A DNA stretch of 64,000 nucleotides from an uncultured Prevotella sp. (lineage in GTDB: Bacteria > Bacteroidota > Bacteroidia > Bacteroidales > Bacteroidaceae). Below the pieces are notes generated by a model. The model saw only the letters and a list, made by a program, of their open reading frames with translations. It had not been told where the DNA came from and made no database searches. The stretch covers positions 160,554 to 224,553 of the forward strand of contig CAJJWN010000001.1 in the NCBI GenBank assembly GCA_905196835.1, read 5' to 3'. Positions 8,529-16,978 of the stretch are shown here, piece by piece. Position 1 is the stretch's first letter. Each line of letters begins with the position of its first letter. A program made the translations under genes and the position numbers.

Positions 8529-8640
8529 AATATGCCGTTAATCGCGTTGCAAAAGGCCGTCTTTTGCACGCTAAAAGGCCGCCTTTTGCGTTGCAAAAGA
8601 CGGCATATTGGAAACTCTCTGACAGCCAGGCTGTTACAAA
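8529..8640. repeat. 22-bp unit array R2 plus companion motif
   Basis: Units start at 8529, 8551, 8573 and 8595; the first and last are complementary (AATATGCCGT and ACGGCATATT). The companion motif variant CTGACAGCCAGGCTGTTAC follows at about 8619-8637. Outside this array and the promoters I see no gene in 8340-8864. Confidence 0.82.
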
Positions 8641-8864
8641 CCGCCGCCTCGCCGCCTCGCCGCAGCGCGTACAGTGCACCGCAACGGCCTTTCTTTCAGC
8701 CTCTTACGCAACTGCTGCCTGTTGCTTTTGAACTGCATAGTGCCAAGCGTCAGCCCGGCCTTAATACGTGTGTTTGGCATGACATGCCGTTCAAACCGTA
8801 CGTATAAAACCGCAGACGGGTCACATTTTAGCGCCGAAACCATTGCCCTACGGTAAATAATTCG

Positions 8865-8873
8865 TATATTTGC
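8865..8873 (+). promoter_or_regulatory. Promoter -7 box driving the folded leader
   Basis: TATATTTGC, with TTG at 8843-8845 and 19 nt between. Transcription would begin near 8879, about 265 nt ahead of the first coding start at 9143, an unusually long leader for this window. Confidence 0.65.
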
Positions 8874-8933
8874 AGGCGGACGGGCGCTGTTCCGCCCGTG
8901 ACATATTGGAAAGAAGCGCAATGCTTGTCTTGT

Positions 8934-9087
8934 AGATTGAGAAACCTGAGAAACTTCAAAGAGATACAAGAGACGCAAAGTGGCTCTCACGCCTACGGGC
9001 GTGAGACTGCTCGTCTATATCTGTATCTCGGGTTTTCTCAGGACCTCTCAATCTGGTAAAGGCGACATTGCAGTCTCACGCTTTTTT
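8934..9087 (+). ncRNA. Structured leader with alternative hairpin and terminator
   Basis: A nested imperfect hairpin spans 8935-9054: outer arms GATTGAGA/CTCTCAATC and CTGAGAAAC/GTTTTCTCAG, middle arms GAGATACA/TGTATCTC and GACG/CGTC, and an apical stem CTCACGCC (8986-8993) with GGCGTGAG (8998-9005). A competing stem pairs GCGTGAGACTGC (8999-9010) with GCAGTCTCACGC (9070-9081), a perfect 12 bp followed by six T, the form of an intrinsic terminator. The two foldings share 8999-9005 and cannot coexist, as in attenuators. No known riboswitch consensus was recognised. Confidence 0.5.
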
Positions 9088-9142
9088 CATGTCTAATCTT
9101 AATCAGGCTTTTCGGGGACTGGAAGCCGCGGAGGACAAAACT

Positions 9143-9349
9143 ATGGCAACGCCTCACTTATGGAGAGTTACGTGCAGAAGAAATGCATCAAAAGTGCCCG
9201 CAGGGCTGACCGTTGAAATCGTAAAGAGCGGCACCAACGCGCCACCCTCGCCCAAGGAAATCAGCGCAGCCATAGCGCAGAAGTATGGCATAAGCATCTC
9301 GGAAACGTATTGCGGCCGCAGCTATTTCGATGCCGTGGAAGTGAAATGA
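9143..9349 (+). CDS. Small hypothetical protein
   Basis: 68 aa, not recognised. Residues read as a compact alpha/beta protein: a basic first strand LWRVTCRRNA, a strand GLTVEIVKSG, a helix KEISAAIAQKYG and a final strand after ISETYCGRSYFDAVEV. ATG 9143 is preferred over an in-frame start at 9068 because the latter lies in the putative terminator stem of the leader. The DUF1643 gene starts 15 nt after its stop, so the two genes probably share a transcript controlled by the leader. Confidence 0.6.
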   Translation: MATPHLWRVTCRRNASKVPAGLTVEIVKSGTNAPPSPKEISAAIAQKYGISISETYCGRSYFDAVEVK

Positions 9350-9364
9350 AAACAACTTAAAGCT

Positions 9365-9889
9365 ATGAAATACGAAAACGTTAAGATGACGGGCGATAAC
9401 GACACCGTGCGTTACGCCCTTAGGAAAGACGGCGACAGGCCGTTAGTGGTAATCGGACTTAACCCCAGTACGGCGAACGAGGCCAAGGCGGACCCGACCA
9501 TGACGCGCGTAATGGGGCTGGCGGAGCGCAACGGCTTTGACGGTTTTGTGATGCTTAACCTCTACCCACAGCGCACCACTGACCCAGCCGGACTTGACAG
9601 CGAGCTGAACGATGCCCTGCATCAAGAGAACCTGCGGCAAATCAAGGAGGCAGTGAAAGACATCAACGAGCCGACCGTGCTCCTCGCCTTCGGCAACAAC
9701 ATAGGTCTGCGCCCCTATCTGAAGACCTGCCTGCGTGACATCGTTACCGCAATGGCCGACAAGCGTCCGCATTACGTCTCGGTAGGCACGCCGACCAACT
9801 GGGGCAACCCGCGCCATCCGCTCTATGCCGGATACCGTGAACTCACGGACTTCGACATAGACGCATACCTTACTACCATCAGGAGTTAA
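9365..9889 (+). CDS. DUF1643 domain-containing protein
   Basis: 174 aa, nearly all DUF1643: VIGLNPSTANEAKADPT at the start of the domain, GFVMLNLYPQRTTDPAGL in the middle, VLLAFGNNIG and the end motif VGTPTNWGNPRHPLY. The family is widespread on chromosomes and mobile DNA of bacteria and is of unknown activity; the fold resembles uracil-DNA-glycosylase-like proteins in my reading, which remains a guess. It is co-directional with the 68-aa gene 15 nt upstream. Confidence 0.85.
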   Translation: MKYENVKMTGDNDTVRYALRKDGDRPLVVIGLNPSTANEAKADPTMTRVMGLAERNGFDGFVMLNLYPQRTTDPAGLDSELNDALHQENLRQIKEAVKDINEPTVLLAFGNNIGLRPYLKTCLRDIVTAMADKRPHYVSVGTPTNWGNPRHPLYAGYRELTDFDIDAYLTTIRS

Positions 9890-10022
9890 AGAAGTTAGAG
9901 GAGTTAAAGGAGGCTTGAAGATAAATGTTTTGTTATAAAACACCCACCCCAGCCCTCCCAAAAGGAGGGAGCTTGATTACCAGTAAAGGGTATTATCTCT
10001 TAAAATCTCCTTTAACTTCTGA
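9886..10022. repeat. Imperfect inverted repeat after the DUF1643 gene
   Basis: AGGAGTTAAAGAAGTTAG words right after the stop are partly complementary to TCTCCTTTAACTTCT near 10008-10022. An inner hairpin CCCTCCcaaaaGGAGGG lies around 9954-9970. It is a weaker member of the word-built inverted repeats. Confidence 0.5.
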
Positions 10023-10092
10023 TGAATGGGCGCTTTGCAGACATTCATAAAAACAACGCAACTGACAACAAAAAACTAATAAACATAACACG

Positions 10093-11514
10093 ATGAAACA
10101 GTTAATTTTAAAATCATTGGTGCTTGTCATGATGCTGACAAGTGCAGCATCAGCGTCAGCCTACAACTTCACGGTTGACGGATTTTATTATGATATTGTG
10201 TCAATTTCGGATTTGACCTGCGCCGTGACGAATAATGATAATGTTTATGATAAAGAATATTCCGGCGATATAGTCATACCCGAACGGGTGACGTATAATG
10301 GTCATACACTGACTGTTACCGAAATTGGCGAGTCTGCGTTCTATGGTTGTACCGGCCTGACGAGTGTGAGTATCCCGAACTCCGTCACCTCCATCGGCGA
10401 GTCTGCGTTCTATGGTTGTACCGGCCTGACGAGCGTGAATATCCCGAACTCCGTCACCTCCATCGGCGAGTCTGCGTTCTCTGATTGTTTCGGCCTGACG
10501 AGCGTGAGCATCCCGAACTCCGTCACCAAAATCGGTCGTTATGCGTTTAGTTATTGTTGGAGCCTGACGAGCATGAGTATTCCGAACTCCGTCACCGAAA
10601 TCGGCAGTGATGCGTTTTCTGCTTGTCGAGACCTGAAAAAGTTGGTGATAGAGGACGGAACGGAGACTTTAAGCATAGGATATAATTCAACCCCATCGTC
10701 AGGCGATCCTGAACTATTTTATGATTGTCCTATTGAAACCCTATATTTAGGACGAAATCTTAAATATCCAGAGGATTCAGAGGATGATAGATTTGGTAAT
10801 TCTCCATTTCGAGGTATTAAAAGCCTTGCCGAAGTAACGGTAGGTAGCTCAGTTACCTCACTCGGTAATTATCTGTTTATGAGTTGTACAGGCCTAAAAA
10901 AGTTGGTGATGGAGGACGGAACGGAGGTCTTAAGTTTAGGATATAGTAATGAATATTATGAAAGAGAAGGCCTATTTTATGATTGTCCTCTTGAAACTTT
11001 TTATTTAGGACGAAACCTGTCATACGACGTTTCCCCTTTCAATGATATAGCAAGCCTTACGGAATTAACAATAGGCAGCACTGTTACAGAAATTGGTACA
11101 GGTTTGTTTGAAAGATTCAATAATTTAATGACGATAAATTCCATGCCCACGACACCGCCAAGTGTTGGTGAAAACAATTTTACCAACCAGCAGTATCTTG
11201 ACGCAAAAGTGTACGTGCCGCAAGGCTCACTCTTCGCTTACCGAGCTGCCGATGTTTGGAAAAACTTCTGGGGTTTGCAGGTGGGAATCTTTACGGGCGT
11301 CTCCGGCGTTGAGGCTGCAACGGGGATTGACGTCAGCGTAGGTGACGGTTGCATCGTGGTAGACAATGCCAAGGGCCGCGTAACCGTATATGGCATATCG
11401 GGCGCAGCCGTGGCGAGCGGCTATGCCGACGGCGGCAGTGTAAGCATAGCCGTGCCCGGGCATGGTGTCTACATCGTCAGGGTAGGCGGCAAGTCTGTAA
11501 AGGTATGCCTGTAA
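10093..11514 (+). CDS. BspA-like leucine-rich-repeat surface protein with sorting tail
   Basis: 473 aa. Signal peptide MKQLILKSLVLVMMLTSAA, then LRR_5-type repeats of the BspA family (SIPNSVTSIGESAFYGCTGL) in about residues 60-195, two less regular repeat blocks marked by KKLVIEDGTE and KKLVMEDGTE, a TTPPSVGENNF spacer, and a C-terminal beta domain with GRVTVYGISGAAV and GVYIVRVGGKSVKV that resembles the type A sorting tail of type IX secretion. Such proteins are surface-exposed and adhesive in Prevotella and Tannerella. Five repeat copies are nearly identical at DNA level, with a 69-bp period, so copy number may change. Confidence 0.88.
   Translation: MKQLILKSLVLVMMLTSAASASAYNFTVDGFYYDIVSISDLTCAVTNNDNVYDKEYSGDIVIPERVTYNGHTLTVTEIGESAFYGCTGLTSVSIPNSVTSIGESAFYGCTGLTSVNIPNSVTSIGESAFSDCFGLTSVSIPNSVTKIGRYAFSYCWSLTSMSIPNSVTEIGSDAFSACRDLKKLVIEDGTETLSIGYNSTPSSGDPELFYDCPIETLYLGRNLKYPEDSEDDRFGNSPFRGIKSLAEVTVGSSVTSLGNYLFMSCTGLKKLVMEDGTEVLSLGYSNEYYEREGLFYDCPLETFYLGRNLSYDVSPFNDIASLTELTIGSTVTEIGTGLFERFNNLMTINSMPTTPPSVGENNFTNQQYLDAKVYVPQGSLFAYRAADVWKNFWGLQVGIFTGVSGVEAATGIDVSVGDGCIVVDNAKGRVTVYGISGAAVASGYADGGSVSIAVPGHGVYIVRVGGKSVKVCL
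10321..10665 (+). repeat. 69-bp tandem repeats inside the BspA-like gene
   Basis: Copies begin at 10321, 10390, 10459, 10528 and 10597, each encoding 23 residues of one LRR turn. The first three copies differ by only a few bases, which indicates recent duplication or gene conversion. Confidence 0.85.
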
Positions 11515-11599
11515 GGGCGATAAAGAGACTCGTCTTTGTAGATGAGATAGATTTAAAGATGATGATTAGTTCACGTAGATGTACTTTTTAATGATTTAA

Positions 11600-11671
11600 A
11601 ATGACGGCTGCGCGCCGGGCATTTACGTCGTAAAGACAAACGGCAAAGTTTATAAAGTGACAGTAAAATAA
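11600..11671 (+). pseudogene. Remnant of a type IX sorting tail
   Basis: In one frame 11615-11671 reads PGIYVVKTNGKVYKVTVK then TAA, the consensus end of type A sorting domains in this group. The frame is closed by a stop just upstream (TAA at 11597-11599), so no gene is attached. It lies 85 nt after the BspA-like gene that has its own tail, so it is probably the leftover of a deleted neighbouring repeat protein or of a recombination event. Confidence 0.6.
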
Positions 11672-11699
11672 ACGGTAATACAAACAAAAGAATAACATT

Positions 11700-12506
11700 A
11701 TGAAAGCATTTAAGATTTTAATGTCGGGCCTTATGGCCGCAGCTTTATGTGTGGGCTTCTCGTCGTGCAGCGACGACGATGAGGGAACGGGCGACACAAT
11801 CTACACCGAAGCCGTGTTCACCAACGGATGGCCGAAGAGCGCCCCGGGCATTTACTCGATTACGCGCAACGCCGAGGGCCTTGTCACGGCCATGGAGACT
11901 GACGGCGGCGACGTGACCTTTGATTACCACAACATCAAGACGCGTGCCGACGGCGAGGCGTATGTACTCATGACCATTACGTATTCTGAAGAAAGCTATG
12001 CCGAACTGAAGATGAAACTTGGCGGCAACGGCTTCGTTTCAAACTGCGACATGACGTATTACGACTATGGGACAGTAGACCGTAAATCGTGGAAACTCAG
12101 CTACAACTCCGACGGTCAGCTTAACAGAGTAAGGTATTCATCGTCTGACGAGGACGAGGATACGCGCATAACATACTCCGGCGGCGACATAACCAACGTC
12201 ACTGAAAAGAACAACATCGACGGCGACGAGTACAGCTACGACATACTTTACACCGACGACGAGGTGATAACGCCCATAGAGAACAAGGGCAACGTTATGC
12301 TTTTTGATGAGACCCTGTATATAGACCTCGACCAACTGGGCTACGCCTACTACGCCGGACTGCTCGGAAAGGCCACGCGCCACCTGCCCGTAGGCTACTA
12401 TAGTCCGGAGTACGGCGACGGCTACAGCTATTCATGGGGCATCGGCGAAGACGGTTTCCCGATATGGACTGACGCCAGCGGAGAGCGCGAATACTTCGAC
12501 TGGTAA
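11700..12506 (+). CDS. DUF4595-like lipoprotein
   Basis: 268 aa. Signal peptide and lipobox FSSC (Cys23) followed by an acidic stretch SDDDEG, as in outer-membrane lipoproteins of Bacteroidales. The body has repeating short strands with YSITRNAEGLVTAMET, WKLSYNSDGQLNRVRYSS and ITYSGGDITNVTEKN, a pattern of the DUF4595 family (Rhs-like beta-repeat lipoproteins). Function unknown; probably surface or periplasmic. A 22-bp array begins 5 nt after the stop. Confidence 0.8.
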   Translation: MKAFKILMSGLMAAALCVGFSSCSDDDEGTGDTIYTEAVFTNGWPKSAPGIYSITRNAEGLVTAMETDGGDVTFDYHNIKTRADGEAYVLMTITYSEESYAELKMKLGGNGFVSNCDMTYYDYGTVDRKSWKLSYNSDGQLNRVRYSSSDEDEDTRITYSGGDITNVTEKNNIDGDEYSYDILYTDDEVITPIENKGNVMLFDETLYIDLDQLGYAYYAGLLGKATRHLPVGYYSPEYGDGYSYSWGIGEDGFPIWTDASGEREYFDW

Positions 12507-12510
12507 TGCG

Positions 12511-12620
12511 CCCTGTGAACGGCGGTTTTTCCAAAAGACGGCATTTCGCACTGCGAAAGGCCGTCTTTTGCACGCTAAAAGACGGCATATTGGAAAGCGT
12601 CTGATTATCAACGGGTTACA
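12511..12620. repeat. 22-bp unit array R3 plus companion motif
   Basis: Units start at 12511 (degenerate), 12533, 12555 and 12577. The companion motif TGATTATCAACGGGTTAC follows at 12602-12619, identical to the one in R1. Confidence 0.83.
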
Positions 12621-12736
12621 GGCTTGACGGAAACGGCCATCCAAAAGCTCTTGCGGCGTTGCGCCGCCGACCGCCGGGCGGCATGTCAGAAAACCAATGT
12701 TTTGGGCAATAATTTGGCGTTTTGTCGGATTTTATG

Positions 12737-12745
12737 TAATTTTGC
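12737..12745 (+). promoter_or_regulatory. Promoter -7 box for alaS
   Basis: TAATTTTGC, with TTTG at 12713-12716 and 20 nt between, the classic Bacteroidota spacing. Leader about 20 nt. Confidence 0.75.
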
Positions 12746-12770
12746 CGACCGATAAGAAATACAATGTAAA

Positions 12771-15392
12771 ATGATGACAGCTAACGAAATCCGTGAATCT
12801 TTCAAGCAGTTTTTTGAGCAGAAAGGACACAAGATAGTACCGTCCGCCCCGATGGTGGTGAAGGACGACCCCACGCTGATGTTCACCAACGCGGGCATGA
12901 ACCAGTGGAAGGACATCATCCTCGGCACGCGCGACCCCGAGCCGCGCCGCCGCGCCGACTCGCAGAAGTGCCTGCGAGTGAGCGGAAAGCACAACGACCT
13001 TGAAGAGGTGGGCCACGACACGTATCACCACACCATGTTCGAGATGCTTGGCAACTGGAGCTTCGGCGACTATTTCAAGGAAGGCGCGATTGACATGGCC
13101 TGGGAATACCTTGTTGACGTGCTCCATCTTGACCCCGCAGACCTGTATGTTACCGTGTTTGAAGGCTCGCCGGAGGAGAACCTCGAGCGCGACGACGAGG
13201 CCGCTCGCTATTGGGCAAAGCACGTTCCGGCCGACCATATAATCAACGGCAGCAAGCACGACAACTTCTGGGAGATGGGCGACACGGGCCCCTGCGGACC
13301 GTGCTCGGAAATCCATCTCGACTCGCGTACGCCCGAGGAGAAGGCCAAGGTGCCCGGACGCGAACTGGTGAACAAGGACGACCCGCAGGTAATCGAAATC
13401 TGGAACCTCGTCTTCATGCAGTACAACCGCAAGGCGGACGGCTCGCTCGAGAAGCTGTCGATGAACGTCATCGACACCGGAATGGGCTTCGAGCGCCTTG
13501 TACGCGCCCTGCAAGGCAAGCATTCAAACTATGATACCGACATATTCCAGCCCGTAATCAAGGAAATATCGCGCCTCTCGGGCAAGCAGTACGGGCAGGA
13601 CGAGCAGACGGACGTGGCGATGCGCGTAGTTGCCGACCACCTGCGCGCCGTCGCCTTCTCGATAGCCGACGGCCAGCTGCCCGGCAACGCCAAGGCCGGA
13701 TACGTAATACGCCGCATCCTGCGCCGCGCCGTGCGCTACGCATACACCTTCCTCGGACAGAAGGACGCGTTCATGTTCAAGCTCGTTCCCGTGCTCGTGC
13801 ATGAGATGGGAGCGGCTTATCCAGAGCTTGAAGCACAGCGCGAGCTCATCACCAAGGTGATTAAGGAGGAGGAAGACTCCTTCCTGCGCACCCTCTCAAA
13901 CGGCATCAACATGCTCAACGAGGCCATGGACGAGGTGAAGAAGGCCGGCAAGACTGAGCTTGACGGCGCAAAGGCGTTCCGCCTGTTCGACACTTACGGT
14001 TTCCCGCTCGACCTTACCGAGCTTATATGCCGCGAGAACGGGCTGACCGTTGACGAGAAGCAGTTTGACGAGGAGATGCAGAAGCAGAAGGCGCGGGCGC
14101 GCAACGCCGCCGCCGTTGAGAACAGCGACTGGGTTGAATTGCGCCAAGGCGAGCAGACGTTCGTTGGCTACGACTACACCGAATACGAGTGCCACATACT
14201 CCGCTACCGCAAGGTTACGCAGAAGAAAAACACTTTCTACGAGCTTGTGCTCGACAATACGCCCTTCTATGGAGAAATGGGCGGACAGGTAGGCGACTGC
14301 GGCGTGCTGGTAAGCGAGAACGAGACGGTAGACATTATCGACACGAAGCGCGAGAACAACCAGTCTGTTCACATCGTTAAAGAGCTGCCCAAGCAGCCCG
14401 AAGCCGACTTCATGGCCTGCGTAGACACCGACAAGCGCGAGGCCAGCGCGGCCAACCACACGGCCACTCACTTGCTTGACTACGCGCTGACGCAGGTGCT
14501 CGGCGACCACGTAGAGCAGAAAGGCTCTTACGTTTCGCCTGATACGCTGCGCTTTGACTTCTCTCATTTCCAGAAGGTCAGTGACGAGGAAATACGTCAG
14601 GTGGAGCGTATCGTCAACGACATGATACGCCAGGACATCCCTCTCGACGAGCATCGCGACCTGCCTTTGGCCGAGGCCAAGAAGATGGGAGCCATCGCAT
14701 TGTTCGGCGATAAGTACGGCGACAAGGTGCGCGTGGTGCGCTTCGGACCCAGCGTAGAGTTCTGCGGCGGCATCCATGCACGCTCGACAGGCCGCATAGG
14801 TATGCTCAAAATTGTATCAGAAAGCAGCGTGGCGGCAGGCGTGCGCCGTATAGAAGCCAAGACGGGAAAGGAATGCGAGGAGCTGCTTTACCATCTTGAA
14901 GATGTTACGAGGGCCATAGCCAGCCTGTTCAACAACGCGAAAGACCTGAAGGGCGTCATCGAGAAATACATCGAGGAGCACGACTCCATGAAGAAACGCA
15001 TAGAGCAATACCAGGCCGAAGCCGTAGAACGTGCCAAGGACAAGCTGCTCTCGCAGGCGCGCCTGGTCAACGGTGTGAAGGTTGTCACGGCCGTAATGCC
15101 GATGAAGCAGGATGCGGCCAAGGACCTTGTGTTCAAGCTCCGCGCCGCAAGCCAGGAGCATCTGCTGTGCGTCATAGGCAGCGTTTACGAGGGTAGGCCC
15201 ACGCTCAGCGTGATGATTAGCGACGACCTCGTAGCCGACCACGGGCTGAACGCCGGCCAGATGGTGCGCGAGGCGGCCAAGCTTATCCAGGGCGGAGGCG
15301 GCGGACAGCCCCATTTCGCCACCGCAGGAGGCAAGAACGCCGACGGGCTTTCGGCCGCGGTAGACAAGGTTGTGGAGCTTGCCAACCTGTAA
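12771..15392 (+). CDS. alaS: Alanine--tRNA ligase
   Basis: 873 aa, the usual length for class II AlaRS, which charges tRNA-Ala. The catalytic core is clear ([16 protein letters not shown] near residue 37, [16 protein letters not shown]), then the tRNA-recognition helices, the editing domain with NHTATH (about 563-568) and CGGIH (about 665-669) zinc ligands, a coiled-coil segment and the C-terminal DHHA1-type C-Ala domain ending in [15 protein letters not shown]. Two Met codons open the gene (12771, 12774); either could be used. It has its own promoter and is followed by an intrinsic terminator, so it is transcribed alone. Confidence 0.97.
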   Translation: MMTANEIRESFKQFFEQKGHKIVPSAPMVVKDDPTLMFTNAGMNQWKDIILGTRDPEPRRRADSQKCLRVSGKHNDLEEVGHDTYHHTMFEMLGNWSFGDYFKEGAIDMAWEYLVDVLHLDPADLYVTVFEGSPEENLERDDEAARYWAKHVPADHIINGSKHDNFWEMGDTGPCGPCSEIHLDSRTPEEKAKVPGRELVNKDDPQVIEIWNLVFMQYNRKADGSLEKLSMNVIDTGMGFERLVRALQGKHSNYDTDIFQPVIKEISRLSGKQYGQDEQTDVAMRVVADHLRAVAFSIADGQLPGNAKAGYVIRRILRRAVRYAYTFLGQKDAFMFKLVPVLVHEMGAAYPELEAQRELITKVIKEEEDSFLRTLSNGINMLNEAMDEVKKAGKTELDGAKAFRLFDTYGFPLDLTELICRENGLTVDEKQFDEEMQKQKARARNAAAVENSDWVELRQGEQTFVGYDYTEYECHILRYRKVTQKKNTFYELVLDNTPFYGEMGGQVGDCGVLVSENETVDIIDTKRENNQSVHIVKELPKQPEADFMACVDTDKREASAANHTATHLLDYALTQVLGDHVEQKGSYVSPDTLRFDFSHFQKVSDEEIRQVERIVNDMIRQDIPLDEHRDLPLAEAKKMGAIALFGDKYGDKVRVVRFGPSVEFCGGIHARSTGRIGMLKIVSESSVAAGVRRIEAKTGKECEELLYHLEDVTRAIASLFNNAKDLKGVIEKYIEEHDSMKKRIEQYQAEAVERAKDKLLSQARLVNGVKVVTAVMPMKQDAAKDLVFKLRAASQEHLLCVIGSVYEGRPTLSVMISDDLVADHGLNAGQMVREAAKLIQGGGGGQPHFATAGGKNADGLSAAVDKVVELANL

Positions 15393-15433
15393 GAAAGGGA
15401 ATATTGAAAAACGAAAAGTGAAAGATAGAATGT

Positions 15434-15478
15434 AAGGGGTGGAAAATCCGATGCCCAGGCACGGATTTTCCACCCCTT
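15434..15478 (+). terminator. Intrinsic terminator of alaS
   Basis: Perfect 17-bp stem, arms 15434-15450 and 15462-15478, with an 11-nt loop and a T-rich tail (GTTTTTG). Confidence 0.85.
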
Positions 15479-15597
15479 GTTTTTGCCCTTTACTTTTTAC
15501 GACCGAACAAACATGAAAAACAACCAAACAAGCACACACGGCGGCACAATACTCCATTACGCCCTCTGAAGAGTTTGCATTTGTCGCAATATAAGGT

Positions 15598-15606
15598 TAT
15601 CTTTGC
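15598..15606 (+). promoter_or_regulatory. Promoter -7 box for the small HTH gene
   Basis: TATCTTTGC with TTTG at 15574-15577 and 20 nt between. Transcription would start near 15612, about 20 nt before the ATG at 15633. Confidence 0.75.
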
Positions 15607-15632
15607 ATAGTGTACATTTGCTATTGAACACC

Positions 15633-15881
15633 ATGAAAGGGCGTAAACCATTAAAGCAATACGGCGGAAGGGTAGAGATAGGCTCTGCGATAAAGGACAG
15701 GTTGCAGGCTTCAAAGCACTCGGTTGTCTGGTTTGCCGAGCAACTGGAGTGCAGCCGTACCAATGTTTACAAGATTTTCGGGAAAAAGTCGATTGGCACG
15801 GAGGAGCTTTTTAGGATTTCCGAGGTGCTTGGGTACGACTTCTTCAAGATATACAGCAACAAACTGGACTATAAAAAATAA
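15633..15881 (+). CDS. Small helix-turn-helix (XRE-like) protein
   Basis: 82 aa. The middle matches a Cro/CI-type HTH: GSAIKDRLQASKHSVVWFAE, the turn CSRTNVYKIFGKKSIG as recognition region, then EELFRISEVLGYDFFKIY. It is therefore a DNA-binding protein without any other domain. The same type is found in many Bacteroidales as a stand-alone regulator; no adjacent toxin or phage gene is present. It has its own strong promoter and a terminator, so it is monocistronic. Its target is unknown. Confidence 0.75.
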   Translation: MKGRKPLKQYGGRVEIGSAIKDRLQASKHSVVWFAEQLECSRTNVYKIFGKKSIGTEELFRISEVLGYDFFKIYSNKLDYKK

Positions 15882-15927
15882 CGAGAGATTTCTTAAACTT
15901 TCACATGACAACCAACACACTTGCTTT

Positions 15928-15961
15928 GAATGCCTCCCCGGCTGCGGCCTGGGAGGCATTC
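15928..15961 (+). terminator. Intrinsic terminator after the HTH gene
   Basis: Stem GAATGCCTCCC/GGGAGGCATTC with a 12-nt loop and the tail TCTTTT. Confidence 0.75.
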
Positions 15962-16070
15962 TCTTTTATGTCTTTGCGCCGGGGTTGAATGTCGTCTGCT
16001 GTCCGGGGTGTCGCAGGCTTGCGCGCAATGCGCGTGCCGTTGCCGTAGAGGTGGTTTCATGCCGTATTGT

Positions 16071-16158
16071 AAAAGGCCGCCTTTCGCGTTGTAAAAGGTG
16101 GCCTTTTAGCTGGTAAAAGACGGCCTTTCGCATTGCGAAAGGCCGTCTTTTGGAATTG
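16071..16158. repeat. 22-bp unit array R4
   Basis: Four units at 16071, 16093, 16115 and 16137. Neighbours 1-2 and 3-4 are complementary, so two adjacent hairpins can form. No companion motif was recognised. The rest of 15962-16226 shows no gene. Confidence 0.88.
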
Positions 16159-16226
16159 TGTCTGTTGCGTGCCGTGCCGTAACCGGTGTGCACCGGTATG
16201 TTGATATGCCTGCAACTGCCGTAAAA

Positions 16227-16874
16227 TCAATAGTTTACAGACTGCATGGAGGCAAGCATCTTGTCGAATATGTCAGGTGTTACGATGCGTCCGCGGGGCG
16301 TCCTCACGGTGGGGTAGGAGGCAAAGTAGTCGTCGGTTGACATGTGCCATGAGTGCCATTCCACCTTTTCTGAATGCGTGATGATGCGGTCTATCTGCCT
16401 GACATACCGCGGACTTACCACCGAGAGCAGCCTTTTGCCATTGTTCAAGGCTACTGCCAGTATAATCCTTTGCCGTTTCCTGTTCTTTACGGATGCCGAT
16501 TTTGCCATGCCGGCCACCTTCGCCGACACGCTGATTTGCCATCCGTCGGCGTTTATCCGCTGCATCTCGCGGCGGAATACGGTGCCGTGGGGCGACGTGT
16601 CTTTTATCTTTCCAGACACGATGTAAAGGTGAATCATCTCATGCAGCAGCACGCTTTTGAAGGCCGTCTCGTCGGCGTCATAGTAGTTGCTTATGCGTAT
16701 CGTGTAGCCGCAGGGCTGTTTCGCCAGCAGCCTGCGCCTGTATCGCCAAGTAAGCGAGCCGAGGCGCGTGCGCGATTTGCACACCGCCAGCGCAGGCTCG
16801 GGCAGCCGTCCGTCGAAATATTTTTGGTTGAACAGCGCGAACCAAGCCGCGAGCGTGTCAGTGTCTACCTGCAT
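16227..16874 (-). CDS. SprT-like zinc metallopeptidase-domain protein
   Basis: 215 aa. Motif HEMIH at residues 78-82 is the zinc-binding HExxH, with His96 in SPHGTVF a likely third ligand. The N-terminal LAAWFALFNQKYFDGRLP and SRTRLGSLTWR text is characteristic of SprT/Spartan-like domains. Related eukaryotic Spartan proteins cleave DNA-protein crosslinks; whether bacterial members do so is not settled. The gene lies downstream of recA on the same strand, separated by a long inverted repeat, and a DNA-repair link is plausible but inferred. Confidence 0.82.
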   Translation of the reverse strand: MQVDTDTLAAWFALFNQKYFDGRLPEPALAVCKSRTRLGSLTWRYRRRLLAKQPCGYTIRISNYYDADETAFKSVLLHEMIHLYIVSGKIKDTSPHGTVFRREMQRINADGWQISVSAKVAGMAKSASVKNRKRQRIILAVALNNGKRLLSVVSPRYVRQIDRIITHSEKVEWHSWHMSTDDYFASYPTVRTPRGRIVTPDIFDKMLASMQSVNY

Positions 16875-16884
16875 TTTTGTGGAA

Positions 16885-16974
16885 ATGAGAAGGTGAGAGG
16901 GTGAGAAGGTGAGAAACTTTAAAGATTATTCTTAGGAATAAACGTCTCACCTTCTCACCCTCTCACCTTCTCAC
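16885..16974. repeat. Long inverted repeat L4 built of GTGAGAAG words
   Basis: Arms at about 16885-16917 and 16944-16974 made of the octamer GTGAGAAG/GTGAGAGG repeated three to four times, almost perfectly complementary. It sits between the recA stop and the sprT-like start. Confidence 0.88.
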
Positions 16975-16978
16975 TTTT

